DNA from: Talpa occidentalis
Taxonomy: Eukaryota > Chordata > Mammalia > Eulipotyphla > Talpidae
Reading direction: 5' to 3'
NCBI RefSeq assembly: GCF_014898055.3
Contig: NW_023601104.1
Span: forward strand, 71,407,106 to 71,471,105
Length of the DNA: 64,000 bases
Below the pieces are notes generated by a model. It saw only the letters and a list, made by a program, of their open reading frames with translations. It searched no databases and was not told where the DNA came from. The first letter of the stretch is position 1, and the number at the start of each line of letters is the position of its first letter. Positions 32,582 to 44,870 of this stretch are shown piece by piece. A program made the translations under genes and the position numbers.

Positions 32582-33470
32582 GTAAGTGGGGAATGAACTA
32601 GTGAATGTGCTGGTATAAGTTCATGGTCTTGAATCCAAAGTCTTTGGGGACAAGATAACTGGGTGACAAGAGTGCAGTGAGTAATCCAGGAAAGAAGAAA
32701 ATACACACAAAGGCCCTGTGGCATGGTGTGTACAGAGTCACAGATCAGTGTGTTTGGAGGAGACAGAGAACAAAGTTGAAACCAAGTTGTGAGGTAGGCC
32801 ATTCTAGACCAAGCAGCACTGATCAGCCACATTTCAGGTGTGTTGTTTAACCAGGTCTTCAGACTGTTACAGAGCAACCCCAATATAAAATGGGTTGCCT
32901 GACTGTGGGTCCTCACCTGCATGCTTAAAGGTAACTTAAACTGCAAGCACACACAAAAGGTTAATCAAAGGTTAATTTACAAGGAAAGGGGAAATGAGGG
33001 AATGAATAACTCAGGGAGAAAAAGAGGGAGATAAATTCTAAAATGCGTCCTACCCATTCTGCTGACCTGGAATCCCAAATGACCCACCGAGACCAAGTGC
33101 TGCCTGGCCAAGAGAGTGACCCCCATTCACATTGCTGGTTAAAAACACAAACAGGGAAAATGGCTACTTTACTCCACCCTCAGGTCCTCACAACCTCCCT
33201 TTGGGGATCATGGGATTTGTAGTTCCCAGTGTCTTGATGGAGTGGGGGTGGAGTCCACAAAGCTTGCATGGAGTTTGTTCAGGACATCCTTTCCCCCTAA
33301 CAAGACCACCTTTGAGTAGTAGGTTAGACAGCTTGCTTGAGCAGGATGTAATATTTTATCCCTGATGGAAGTGGAATTATTTTTACTCACATGTATGATG
33401 CCAAATGTATATGGTGGGTTTTTTTTTTTTCCCCACAGCAACCTATTTTCTCCAACTCTCTGGACTGAAT
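32582..33470. other. Intron 12, 5' part (possible LTR-like block)
   Basis: Moderately GC-rich. The segment around 33180-33230 ("tgggatttgtagttccc") resembles sequences common in decayed mammalian LTRs or MER elements, but I cannot assign it. The minus-strand frame at 32521-32952 overlaps exon 12 and is not a gene. Confidence 0.35.
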
Positions 33471-33994
33471 CTCCTGTGATTCAATTTACTTCTGATATTA
33501 ACTGCCAGAGTTAGCATAGTCCCCACTGGTAAGGGCTTACTCTCACAAGACAACTCCCACTTCTGACACCAATCACTACTCCTGGACCTCTGTGAACTGC
33601 TGACAGTTTATAAAGTCAAGGTTCCCATGACCTCCTTCTCAGGTCAAGTAATTTGCTAGAATATATCACAGGTTTATTACAGAGGATATGACTCAGGAAC
33701 AGACAAATGGAAGAGACACATAGTGCAAGTATTGGGGACATGGGGAATGGAGGCTCCATATCTGTCTGGCATACCCTTCTTCCCCAGTTCTCCATATATT
33801 CATCAGCTCCATCATTTAAGAGTTGAAAGATTTTTATGGCGTTGCCATTGTATAAACATGATTGATCAAATTGCTAAGGTTAACTTGTCCTTTAAAATAG
33901 CACCCAGCCCCCATTTTGCTTGGCAAAAGAATCAAGTATGGTAAAAAGACATGTATAACAAAAATGTTGCTCTCACCCTGTCACCCAGAAAATT
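33471..33994 (-). mobile_element. ERVL-type LTR remnant, part A
   Basis: Reverse-complement LTR-like sequence: "ttcccatgacctccttctca", "ggtcaagtaatttgctagaa", "ggatatgactcaggaacaga" and "caaatggaagagacacatag" are themes I recall from ERVL/MLT2-type LTRs. It is split by a SINE and continues at 34285. The exact subfamily is not known. Confidence 0.55.
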
Positions 33995-34006
33995 CCAAGG
34001 ATTTTA

Positions 34007-34272
34007 TTTTTATTTTTTTAAAAGATTTATACAAGGGCTGGAGTACAGGTCAGAGGTGTGGGAGGGTGAGAGGATTCACCAGAGAAAGAGCAGGGAGCAG
34101 AACAGGCAGACGTACTAAAAGCACTGCTGAGGGGAGCAGCAAGCGAGACAGGAGAGGTCTGCTGTACCATGTGGGCATCTCCCCGGCCGGCAGGGAATCG
34201 AACCCGTGTTGCAGAGGCTGCAGACAGCTTCACAGCACTGTGCTCAACCCACTGCACCACCAGGGAGGCCCC
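34007..34272 (-). mobile_element. tRNA-derived SINE, old subfamily (copy 9)
   Basis: Reverse-complement copy inserted in the LTR remnant. The TSD CCAAGGATTTTA is exact (33995-34006 and 34273-34284). The tail is short (ttaaaagatttatacaag) and the head is on the right (caccaccagggaggcc). Confidence 0.92.
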
Positions 34273-34284
34273 CCAAGGATTTTA

Positions 34285-34360
34285 GAAGCTCTGTGCCAGG
34301 GACAAGACCAAATATATTTATTCTCTCCCAGGAGCAGTACACATGCTAAGGGTCATTTGG
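34285..34360 (-). mobile_element. ERVL-type LTR remnant, part B
   Basis: "gaagctctgtgccagggac" and "aagaccaaatatatttattc" continue the LTR that was interrupted by the SINE. The end is approximate. Confidence 0.5.
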
Positions 34361-35498
34361 TAATTCATTTTTTTCAGAATGATTTCTTCTTATTTCAGGC
34401 CAGTGATAGGCAAAAAATGACACTTGGGAATTAGCTCAGAAGTCACGTGCTGGTGTTAGAGCTTTTGGTCATTAATATTGGGAAGGGAAACTTAATCTTT
34501 CTCACAGAAACTTACTCACAGAAGCTGTCCTCATGGGGAAGCCATCTCTTTGTGGCACTGAATGAAGAACTGTACTCCCAGACTCAGTCTAGATAAAGCA
34601 GCATATACTTATTCCTCAAAAACTACTTTTGTCTGACTGCAATTGTTCTTTGACTTTCTCTCGATTTGTTCTCTGTTGAAGATTAAGGAAAGGAAAAAAG
34701 TGACACATCACAGACTCATTCAGAATTGTCATTCTCCAGTGCAGTGACTCAGTCCATTAACACCAACAATGCCACTGAACAACTACTGTAAAAACAAAAC
34801 CACCCCCAAAAGCCACAGTAAAGTCAACAAGTATTTTTCCACTTGATCTTTGGGAAACTTTGCCAAACAAAATGAGTTTCTCCTTTCTAATTAGTGCAGG
34901 AGAAGGTAGATCAGATTTTGTTTCTAGGTCACAACCAATAGGCTGTTTAGGTTTCTTTTATCTCCTAAAACCCACATTCTTTGCATGGAACTGGAACCCT
35001 CCCTTTTGAAAGAAGCTGAGCTCCTCTGGGCTGTCCAATTACATGAAAGCAGACACTTCTGCTTCAAGCTTGGGGCTTTTAGTGGCCTTGAATTATTGTG
35101 ATGATAATGTAGGAAGGAGCAGAAATGGTAACAAGTTAATAACAAAATAAAAACTTCTTTGAAACTTTTTGCTACTAACAGCTTTTTAGATCTGGACTGC
35201 AAGGGAGATGTCATTAAATCCTTGAGGTACTTTAGAAGCTGGAGTTGTTGTAAATGCCTTTTGAGGATAATGGTTTGACACTGGGGAGAGATATCAAGTT
35301 TCATTCTTACAAATTAGAAAGCATCCTCTGACTAAACTGAGTATCTCTCAGGCTTAATCGGCTTGTATCAATACTGAAGTTTTGTCATGCAAAATTTACT
35401 CATTTAAATCTTAAGGATGTGCTGGGGAGCAGCTTTCATTTTTAGAGTTAAACTTTTACCCCATCCGGTGAGTATTGAAACTCTCTTGATGTTTTTAG
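34361..35498. other. Intron 12, 3' part
   Basis: No gene or confident repeat. The 126-codon minus-strand frame at 34924-35304 has no recognisable domain and no codon or context support. Confidence 0.5.
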
Positions 35499-35654
35499 GA
35501 GCTTCAAAGCATTTTTAAGAAAGGGAAAGTAACTTTTGAGAATATTATGGAAAAACTGCGAATCAAGTATTCTGAAATGTACACCATAGTCCCTGCAGAG
35601 ATTGAATCTCAGGTGGAAGAATGCAGAAAAGCTTTAGACGACGTAGATGAGAAG
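35499..35654 (+). CDS. SYNE2: SYNE2 local exon 13 (nesprin-2 rod)
   Basis: A 156-nt symmetric exon (residues 1535-1586). It reads ELQSIFKKGKVTFENIMEKL to ...CRKALDDVDEK. The acceptor is gtttttag and the donor AAG|gtaata. It contains RIKYSEMYTIVPAEIESQVE, which I recall as nearly unchanged in human. This is among the best conserved exons in the window, and the first of twelve consecutive exons that are phase 0 at both ends. Confidence 0.95.
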
Positions 35655-36925
35655 GTAATAATAATGTTTGTACCAGTGTTATTCTTTATGGTATTGAATG
35701 ACTATAAAGAAGAGAAATAACATTTAATGTCACATTTTCATCTGCCCTTTATATCAGCCATGACTGTTTTTATAGAATTCAGTAAAGTGATATGTTTGTG
35801 TATTGAATACTGAGATGAAGTAACTTTAAAGAAATGACGGAGATAACAGAATTAGACAGTCTGCTTATTTTTAGCTGTGGATACTTATTTTTTCCCCTTT
35901 CATTTAAAAGTAAAGTTACATTTCATATTTTACTTGGCTTTTTTTCTTTTTACTGGAGAATCACTTTAAAATTTTGGATATGAATAATATGTTGTGCTAA
36001 AAGATGTTCCCAGCTAACATTTGAAATTGCAACCAAGGGCAATAAGAATACAAACCTCATAACTCACTAGTGCTTAATACAAAATGTCTTTGTAATAATG
36101 ATGGTAACTGAATTCTCACAGAGCATACCTGGGAAGACCTTTATACCTGAGAGTTCAGATTGGAAGAAAGGGTGGGAAATGTTTCATAGCGCTCAGACAT
36201 TGTTTAAAAGCAGCCTAAAACCAATGCAACAAAATTCTATTGGGTCTCCACCCACCGGATTTTTGTATTGCTTTATGGAGCCTCGACTACCTCTAAATTA
36301 ATAAGTCAAATAAATCTTAAATGCACAATACATCTGATTTCAACTTGGTTAACATTTCTGACAGATTTTTTAGGAAACTCTAACCTGGGCAAAAAACTTA
36401 ATAAACTCCTATTAGGAAAAGCCATTGTGAGGTACTTTCTTAAGGATCATATATTATTGATTTTATTTTAAGAGAATACTAAGTGTTACGAGAAAAACTA
36501 AATGTTGTTCTTGTGAATACTGTGAAAATCCTTAGTATGCATTAATAATCAAAATTAGTCTTTTAAATTTAGGGTTGATAATTTCAACTGTTACTTGTAT
36601 ATTTGCAAAAAAAGCTACTGATTTTTATTGTGTGATGTGTCTTAAAAATGTAAGCAACACAGTACAATTAAAGCAAGTGCTTACTTTTCCTAAATCATGT
36701 ACACAGAAATGAGTTGCATTTCTACCAAGACAATAACTGCCCCAAATCTCAGAAAGTTACTTTTGTGGTACTACTTGCAAAGCTATAAAAATCTAACATA
36801 GCAATTTTAAAAAACTAATACAGGATCATTTTTTTTTTTCTAAAAATGTTGACTGTGTGTGGTCTGTGGAATGTAAACGTCATATAAAAGTATAAACAAT
36901 CTTGTACTGTGAAAAGAGCCAAGGA
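35655..36925. other. Intron 13, 5' part
   Basis: AT-rich and without features that I can classify. The frames at 36098-36301 and 36268-36471 are unsupported. Confidence 0.5.
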
Positions 36926-37085
36926 CTCTAGGGTCTGGTAACACAGGGATTCCTTGGACAAGTCTCTGTTCAAGTTCACCCACTACTTTGATATGTGACT
37001 TTAAAGAAGTCGTTTAGGCTGCGTTTCTGTTTCTGTGTCTATAGTCTACCTATTATATATCGGAAGTTTTTTAGTCTCAGTGATT
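36926..37085 (+). repeat. MIR-like fragment
   Basis: "atatgtgactttaaagaagt" followed by "gctgcgtttctgtttctgtg" resembles the MIR core with its run of T-rich bases. Weak. Confidence 0.4.
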
Positions 37086-37298
37086 GTATAGATAAGAGTG
37101 ATTTTTAAAAGGAAAAAGGCTTATACAAAAGCATAATGCATTACGTAGTTATTTAGTGGCTGCCTGGAGAATGCCTTAGCAACACAACTTAACAAAAACA
37201 ACAACAAGGAAACCAACTTAGATATTGGGAAAATGATATATTCAACATTCACTTATCATCTTTACTAGCACAAATTATTTTCTTAAGAAAGTCATTCA

Positions 37299-37338
37299 CT
37301 GAATGATTACACCGAATGATTACACTGAAAAATTACAC
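37299..37338 (+). repeat. Short tandem repeat, three units of about 13 bp
   Basis: Three copies of ctGAATGATTACAC-like units in a row; the third is diverged (TGAAAAATTACAC). Confidence 0.8.
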
Positions 37339-37937
37339 TATTGAGCTGCTAGATTTCTGATTGCTGTGAAAGCATGCTAGAAACACAGAGGAAAACTAAG
37401 TTTTATGCATCCTCAAGAAATAGCTTGTTTTAAAAGTTTATTCCACCCAAGTCACTGTTAAGGTGAATGATTATAATGAGAATCCACTTAAGAATAAGTT
37501 TGGCTCATTGAAAACAGATCTATGCAGAAGATTTTCTCACAAAATGAAAAGACCATTTAATTTATCTCCCAGGAATACTTTCCTATCTTTTGCTCCATTG
37601 GGGTATGTTTCAAATAATTCATTGGGTATTTCTACCAACACAGCACATTGGATTGCATTCTACAAATATGTGATTGTGGATTATAATTTGTTGTTGGTTT
37701 TCTTTTTTCAGTTTAACTTGAAAAGTACATGTCAGCACAGCTGCCATTTCCTTATCTGCTAAACTTTCCTTTGATTAATGCATTAGCCAGTATGGTTTGG
37801 AAATTTTCCTCTAGCCCTTAAAAGATTTTCCAAAGTTAAATTGCATAGCCATGTGACTATCACTTGTATCTTTTAAACCAGTGAATAGAGTGCCCAGAAG
37901 ATCTGTAATCAAATGTGTGTCTTTGTCCTTTGAACAG
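37339..37937. other. Intron 13, 3' part
   Basis: Nothing classified. The frame at 37463-37762 has no family features. Confidence 0.5.
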
Positions 37938-38078
37938 ATTAGCAATGAAGTCTTGAAAATCTCACCGTCATATGCAATGAGTAGAAAAATAAGTGAAATT
38001 AACAATGGGCTTCATAATGTAGAAAAGATGTTGCAACAGAAAAGCAAAAATATTGAGAAAGCTCAAGAAATTCAAAAG
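37938..38078 (+). CDS. SYNE2: SYNE2 local exon 14 (nesprin-2 rod)
   Basis: A 141-nt symmetric exon (residues 1587-1633). It reads ISNEVLKISPSYAMSRKISE to ...NIEKAQEIQK. The acceptor is tttgaacag and the donor AAG|gtaacc. It contains INNGLHNVEKMLQQKSKNIE, almost identical to human nesprin-2 as recalled. It is helical with an ISPSYAM turn between helices. Confidence 0.95.
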
Positions 38079-39287
38079 GTAACCACCTCCTTTAACTTCT
38101 TTGGTATTTGGTACGCCCCTTGTTTATCAGTTATCACAGGTTATGCTCTTTGGATGAACTGAAGCACAGAGAATCTACCCAGATTCATAGGGGTACCCTT
38201 AGCTAACAGTCATACCTGCAGAGACTTGTTGAACAAGTTTGCATTTATGAATTCTTTTTATTTTTCCATAGTTGGAATGCACCCAAACTCCCGAGAGTCT
38301 GTGATTGTGAACTAGCTTTTTTATAAGTTAAGATCTTGTCTTGGGAAGACTGATTTAAAAAGACTTCAATAAGATATGTTCTTAATACCAGCTTTTCTTT
38401 AGACTTTCAAGAGAAAAAAGAAAAACAGAAATTCCCTTGTAAAATAGCTTAGAAAATGAAGTCTTAGAGAAAAATGTACATACACAAAACATTCTACTCC
38501 TTTACTCCCAAGTAAACACCTCTATCTGGAAAGCATTGTTATTCTAGGCTACATTTTCAGGAAATCTAATATGAATGAAGAGATTTTAAAATAAGTCAAT
38601 ATGACTCACCATTGAACAAATACTGGACTCTTAATAAGCAATTTAACAAGTTTTATTTTTCTACTTCTGGAAATTGTGTTCTTAAGCAAATATTAAGTAA
38701 GAATTGAATATTTTACCTTTGAGATTTCCTCTACCCAGGCAAATCCACGTTTGAATCCAACCTATTTCCTATTGGTTTCTTGAGCCAAAAGGAGTACAAT
38801 GAATATATGTGGCTAGAATTTTCTGCCACTGCATGAATCCTGACTCAGAGCACAGATTTTCTTTTTATTAGTTTTATTTTTAAATTTAACAAAAATTGTC
38901 AGCTCAAGTACATATATATATATCGGTATAAATAGGTTCAGATGCTCACTAAAGCCTCTTAAACATAATGTTACCTCATTATTACTTTTGAAAGATCAGG
39001 GTTATGTTGACCTTGTTTGGTGTCATTCATTTCAGGAAATGTCCAGGTCTCTCTGCTCCCTTACAGTTAATTCATACTGAAATGGACACAGTGAGAGTTA
39101 AGAGAGATCAGAAAAAAATGTTTTTCAGTTTTAGGTCACAGGAGGTTGCTAGGCATAAGTGGATAACTTTACGTGTAATGTTATCTATGTGGTGTTGTTT
39201 TGGTAGCATTTAAAATATAAAAACCTTGTGAAAACTGGGAATAGACACCACAAACCATTCAAATTTACTTCTTATATCCCTTTCCAG
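38079..39287. other. Intron 14
   Basis: About 1.2 kb of AT-rich sequence with no classified repeat. A short TA run (atatatatata) lies near 38910-38922. Confidence 0.5.
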
Positions 39288-39470
39288 AAAATGTGGGATG
39301 AGCTGGATCTCTGGCATGCCAGGCTAAATGAGCTGGATTCTGAAGTTCATGACATCGTTGAACAGGACCCAGGACAGGCTCAAGAGTGGATGGATAACTT
39401 GATGATTCCTTTCCAGCGGTACCAGCAAGTATCACAGAGAGCGGAATCTAGAACCTCACAATTAAATAAG
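39288..39470 (+). CDS. SYNE2: SYNE2 local exon 15 (nesprin-2 rod, spectrin repeat)
   Basis: A 183-nt symmetric exon (residues 1634-1694). It reads KMWDELDLWHARLNELDSEV to ...ESRTSQLNK. The acceptor is cctttccag. The donor AAG|gtagaa is weak at +4 to +6. The Trp spacing in KMWDELDLWH and AQEWMDNLMIPFQRY is typical of a classical spectrin repeat. Recall of human nesprin-2 agrees over EQDPGQAQEWMDNLMIPF. Confidence 0.96.
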
Positions 39471-39944
39471 GTAGAACCGTAACATATGATAATTGTATCA
39501 AATGTGGTGATAATGCAATAGGTTCAAAACAGAACAAAACTATGTGTTCAGAAGCTGCCAGTTCCCCTTGAATTCCCAGTTTAAAGACCTGCGCTAGAGC
39601 CAAACACATTGGGTTCAGGTGGGCACTTTCTGCTTGTGCAGGCAGAAACAAATATCCAGAAGTCAGACCACAGCTGGACACCAGGCGGGCAATGGGCTTC
39701 CTGATGTGTCAGGGAATTTTGATCAGGCAATGTCAGGAGTTCATAGAGGGAGCCAATAACACAGAAGGGTGTTGTGGCTGGGTGGGCAGGGGTTGGGGGT
39801 GTGGGGAGGACAAGATGCCCCTCACCCCTCTCCAAGTACAGGTCATGGGAGTGAGTCATACAAGTTATCCAGCAAGAGTAAGCAGGGTCCTAATCTTAGA
39901 GGATCTTGAATGTTACTGAACAAGGCCCTGTACAGGAGGACCAA
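39471..39944. other. Intron 15, 5' part
   Basis: GC-richer stretch with a G-rich tract (tgggcaggggttgggggtgt, about 39782-39801). No gene recognised. Confidence 0.5.
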
Positions 39945-40211
39945 ATACAAATCCAGTGTTGAGAATGAAGCATAAGATGAAAGTTGAAGCTACTAGAGGG
40001 GGAGGGAGAATGGAAACAAAGTGGGGAGGGGCCTGATGATCTAGGGTAAAGGAATATGGGTACTTTGGCAGTGGGTGTGGTGTGGTGCTGTACATCTGAA
40101 AAGGTGTGACCTAGTCCCCCAAATCACATGCAGTGTTGTAAGGCAGTACTACTTCAAAAATAAACGATAGATAGACAGATTCCAAGAATCTGAAAAAAAA
40201 AAAAAAAAAAG
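39945..40211 (+). mobile_element. L1 3' end fragment
   Basis: Same 3' UTR as at 9249-9569: "gaagctactagagggggagg", "cagtgggtgtggtgtggtgc" and "catgcagtgttgtaag", then a tail AAAATAAACGATAG and an 18-A run. The limits are approximate. Confidence 0.65.
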
Positions 40212-40384
40212 GAAAGGGAAAACAATGGGACCCAAATGACTTAGTTGGCTAACTTGGAATCTTTGCTGAGACCAAAGTGTTGGGGAAGATTTTCTTAAAA
40301 TCATTCCACCTAGGGCCAGGGTTAGTCTTAAAATTTGGGTCAGAACTGGAGGGGGAATGGGCAGATACTAACTCTTTTTCACAG

Positions 40385-40522
40385 GCCACAATTAAGATGG
40401 AGGAATATCACGATCTTTTGAAGAGTACCGAGGGCTGGATAGAAAACACCAGTCGTTTGCTGGTGAATCCTGCTGACTATGATTCTTCCAAGTTGCTGAG
40501 TCAGCGTGCCAGCATCCTTCAG
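40385..40522 (+). CDS. SYNE2: SYNE2 local exon 16 (nesprin-2 rod, spectrin repeat)
   Basis: A 138-nt symmetric exon (residues 1695-1740). It reads ATIKMEEYHDLLKSTEGWIE to ...SQRASILQ. The acceptor is tttttcacag and the donor CAG|gtgaga. LKSTEGWIENTSRLL is a spectrin-repeat helix A with its conserved Trp. With exon 15 it forms consecutive repeat halves. The stretch after NPADYDSSK diverges most from human as I recall. Confidence 0.95.
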
Positions 40523-40756
40523 GTGAGAGTTCCTTCAGGCCTTCCTGTGAGCCTTCGAATTTGCATGATCATTAGTGACTTAGCTGACCACCATGGTGCT
40601 TTTTTTTCCCTTTCCTGAAAAACTTCTTCATAGATGACAATTGGGAGAGTGGTAAGCTCTAGGTCTCTGTCCTGATAGCTACTTCATGGCTTTTTTGATA
40701 GCATGACTTCCATAGCTCCCCCATCTATGAAATAGGAATGTTGAACTGACTGGCAG

Positions 40757-41306
40757 TGATGGTTTTCAGTGGCAGAATTCTAAGATGACTCCTAATAGTC
40801 CCAACAGCATGATCTTCTTCCCTTGAGTGTGGGCAGGAAATGAATGTGATAGTTGTTCCATTGATTAGGTTACCTTATGTGACTTAGGTGATGGGATCAT
40901 CAGTTCCTTGAATACATGATTAAGCATGAATACATGATTTTTAGACTCCTTCATAGCAGACTGGAGTGTCCCCTGATGACCTGAGGAAATCAGCTGCCAT
41001 ATTATTAGAGGGCCATGGAGCCAGAACCCCAGGGCACCTTTTAAAAGCCGAACGTGACTCTCAACTGAGAGCTGGCAAGAAAGCTGGGATCTCAGTCCTA
41101 CAACTGGATTCTACCAACACCCTGAATGATCTTGGGAGGGAACTCTGAGGTCCAGAGAGCTCCTTGATCGTAACCATGTGATGTCCTGAGCAGAGGATGC
41201 ACCCAAACTGTGCCTGACTCTTGAGCCACGGAAACTATGAGATAATAAATGTGTTTTATTATATTAAACTGCTAAATATATGCAGTTATAAAACATTAGA
41301 TAATCA
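40757..41306 (+). mobile_element. MaLR/MLT1-like LTR
   Basis: Starts "tgatggttttcagtggcaga" with "gaattctaagatgactccta", and ends with "gataataaatgtgttttatt" and a degraded "gcagttataaaacatta". These are MLT1-type features. No target duplication was seen. The frame at 40966-41148 is incidental. Confidence 0.6.
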
Positions 41307-42399
41307 ATCCATTGTTCCTCCCAGTTCTACTATGCCATGATTCCAAATTCCTCATTTTTCTTGGTACTCTACGGTGCCTTGTATCTCTATGTTACTTTGC
41401 AAAGACAAAACAAATGAAAGTAGTTTTCGACTTGGGCCATGACTCCCAAGAAATCTTCCAGATGCTGAGTATTGGCTTAAATTTTAGTTTGAAGCCATAA
41501 TTCCCTTCTCTCATATTACTCAGCTATGAGAAAGAATTTCTTAGGAAAGGGTTTATTCTATAACAATTTTTAGAGTAATCAGACCTCAAATTTGATCCAA
41601 CTCCTTTTGATATCTTTAGAATAGCACAGTGTGTTCCTAAGTGAATCACAGACTTCCTACCTCCTTGATGTTTGAGATTTGTTGGCATATTGTCCTCCTA
41701 TGGTAACAGTTACAAAAACACTGCATTTCCCCCATTTATTTTTTTTTTCCTTTTGTTTGTGATTCCCCCCACCCCCACTCCCAGCCCCCTTGGGTTGACT
41801 CTTCACTTCCCCAAAGCCTGTCATCTTTTTATTTCTAATCACTTATATTTTTCACCATTTTCAAGGAGTTTGCAAAGACAGAAGAATGATGCTTTTTTTT
41901 TCCCCAAATGCTTATTATGAATTGAAAAACAATACATATAAGAGTAAACCCTAGGCAAATGCAACTGGATTTTTTCTTCCTTCTGCGGACACAAATGTCT
42001 AAGTGTGAAAGTGCTCTCAAACTATTTAGGACTTTCCTAATTGCTGGGATTTGTTTAAAATCTAGTATGGAGTGGAGAAGTAGGGACAAGGGGATATGTA
42101 GGATGGTTTCCCACAGAATGTATCCTAATAAATCCTCCAATGTGAAGTCAGTCCCAAATCACTAGTTAGCTGTGATTCTCCATTTTGTCCCTATTTTTAA
42201 AATTGTCATCCTACTTTTAGGATATCCCTTCCTATAGTCAGGCAATCAATTTTTTAAAATGACTCAAAGAAATGCCAAACTCACAACTAGAAAAATCTAT
42301 TTCAATTGCACTACAGCCTCGTACCCAGATGTTTGTTAAAACAGTTTTTATAATCTAAAGATTATTCTACAAAGACTGCTATTGTAATTAAGGATTATT
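41307..42399. other. Intron 16, middle
   Basis: No gene or confident repeat over about 1.1 kb. Opposed frames at 41657-42165 share the same DNA and lack support. Confidence 0.5.
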
Positions 42400-42888
42400 G
42401 AAATATAATTTGTCATAGTAAAACACAGGATAATTTTCTAAATCAACTTCATTGAATGTAATTTATATATAATAGAATACAGCTATTTTTAAGTATACAA
42501 CTAAACGGAGATTTGTTAGAAGCATGCAATTATCTAACCAGCACCACCATCAATATAAATTTCATTTCCATCACCCCAAAAGTTTCCAAATGCCCCTTTG
42601 TAGTCAATCCCCTTTCACCTGTCTTAAGTCCTAAATAGTCACTCGTTGCTTTTGATTACTGTACTTTTGCCTTTTTGACAATAACCCATAAATGTAGCCA
42701 TACAGTATGGAGTTTTTTGTGCCTGGCTTCTTTCACTTCAGCATAAGATTTCTGAGATTCATCCAGGTTATGTTAAAAGGCCATTTATTCTTTGATTGCT
42801 GAGTAGTATTCCATTTGTGGAAAAACGCAATTTGTTTATCCCTTTACCAGTTAATAATTGACATTTGGGTTGTTTCCAATTTGGGACT
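42400..42888 (-). mobile_element. Old L1, part A (3' UTR and ORF2 end)
   Basis: Reverse complement: "tacagctatttttaagtata", then "tattccatttgtgg" and "gacatttgggttgtttccaa". Interrupted at 42889 by an LTR. Confidence 0.8.
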
Positions 42889-43425
42889 TGGCCTTTAATA
42901 TCTATTACTGAGTAATAAATTACTCCAAAAGTTGGTAATTTAAAACAGCAAACATTTATCTCAGTTTCTGTGGATGCAGAATCCAAGCATGGTTTGGCTG
43001 AGTGCCTCTGACTCAAGGTCTCACATGAGAATGCAGTCAAGGTGTAGGCCAAGGTTATGGTCTCATCTAAAAGCTCAACTGGTTGAAGGAAGAGACAGGA
43101 TATACTTTCTAACCCATTCTCATGGCTGCTTCCAGCCTCAGAAGATCTACTTCCATACTCAAATACATTGGCCCCTCACAAGTCTCCCTCACAGCTTGGC
43201 AGCTGCTTTCCTCACCATCAACAGTGTAAGGGAATGAAAGGGACCTCCTAAGACAGAAATAGTCTTATCATCTTGTCTTGGAAGTAACATCTTACCATTA
43301 TCACTTCTACCACATTTTATTAGAAGTAAATCAGTAAGTCCAGCCTACTTCAAGACAACTGATTCTAGAGGGATGAATACCAAGAGATGAGGATCGTTGG
43401 GGCCAGCCTAGAAGCTGCCTCCACA
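42889..43425 (-). mobile_element. MaLR/MLT1-type solo LTR nested in L1
   Basis: 537 bp from TG (42889) to CA (43425). The host L1 reads ...ttgggact on the left and ggctattacgag on the right, which rejoins to the expected gggactattacgag with a GGACT duplication (the right copy appears to have lost one base). In LTR sense the 3' end shows "ttttaaattaccaacttttg" and "taatttattactcagtaata", MLT1-type. Confidence 0.75.
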
Positions 43426-44870
43426 GGCTATTACGAGCAAGGCTGCTATCAACATTAAGATATAAATCTTTGTGCGAACATGTGTTTTCATTTAGTTTTA
43501 TTTGGTAAATTCCTAGGAGTACAGTTACTGGTTTTATGGTGTTTATTTAGAAAAGAAACTCAAATTACTTTCCAAAATGGCTATACCACTTTTCATTCCC
43601 ACTGGCAGTGTGAGATTTAATTGTTCCACATTCTTGTCAGCACTTAATATGGTCTGTCTTTTAAATTTTACCCATTCTAATGACCTGTATTGGTATGTCA
43701 TTTTGATTTAGATGGCATTTCTCTGTTTACTTTTTTTGAGTATTCATGTGCTTATTTGAGTATTTTTATATGCTTATTTTTTCAAATACTTATGCTTATT
43801 TATTCATATGCATCCTTTGTGAAATGTCTATTCAAATTGTTTTTGCCCATTTTTAATTGGGTCACTTGTCTTTTTATTATTAAGTTTTAAAAGTCATTTC
43901 TGAAATATTTTTAAAACAAGTCTTTTATCAAGTATATGATAAAATACACTTTTTTTTTCCCAGCTTGTGACTTTTCTTTCCATTCTCTCATTATTGTCTT
44001 TTAGAGAACAAATGTTCATTTGGTGAAGTCCAATTTAACAATATTTTTTCTTCTATGGACTTTTGTTCTATGTTGTAGCTAAGAAATCTTTAATACAAGA
44101 TCACAAAGATTTCCTTCCATGTTTCTTCTAGGTGTTTCATTATTTTAACTTTTAGTTTTAGTTCTATGATCCATTTCAAGTTATTTCTTGTTTATGATAT
44201 GAAGCAAAAATCAGATTCATTTTTTTTCTGTAGCAATGTCCAGTTGTCCATTTATTGAAAGCTTTCATCATTGAATTCCTTTGGTGCCTTGCTAGAAATT
44301 ACTTGACTTCATATATGTATGTCTATTTCTGTGCTCTTCTATTCTTTTGATCTATGTGTCTTTGATCTATACGACATTCTTGATTATCACAGCTTTATTG
44401 GAAATCTTGAAATGAGATAGCCTAAATTCTACAACTTTTTCTTTTTCAAATTTGTTTTGGCTAATCTGGGTGTTTTGCTTTTCCATATAAGTCTTAGAAT
44501 TAGCTTGTCAATTTCTGTATAAAGGTTTGTAATTTTGAGTGAGGTTACATTAAATTTATAGATTAATTTCATGAGAATTAACACTTAACCATATTGACTG
44601 TTTCAGTACAGGAATACAATTTATATTTTTATTTATTTTAGTCTTCTTTAATTTCTCTCAGCTGTGTTTGGTGGTCTTCAGTGTACAGGTCTTGCATGTA
44701 TATTGTTGAATTTCTACCTAATGTATAGTGTTTAATGTTATTGTAAATGGTGTTATTGATGAAAAGCATTGGCTCTAAGTTTTTGTTTTCCTAAAAGTTT
44801 TCTCCTTTTAGGTTTTGAACAAGTTTAATATAAAATTCTGAGTAACCTGATTAATTTTAGACATTTTTAC
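43426..44870 (-). mobile_element. Old L1, part B (ORF2)
   Basis: The L1 resumes at 43426 and continues leftward in its own sense with "tacctaggagt"-like sequence (attcctaggagtacagttac), "gcatccagttgtcc"-like motifs (agcaatgtccagttgtccat) and "gctttattggaaatcttga". Broken by many stops. Confidence 0.75.
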
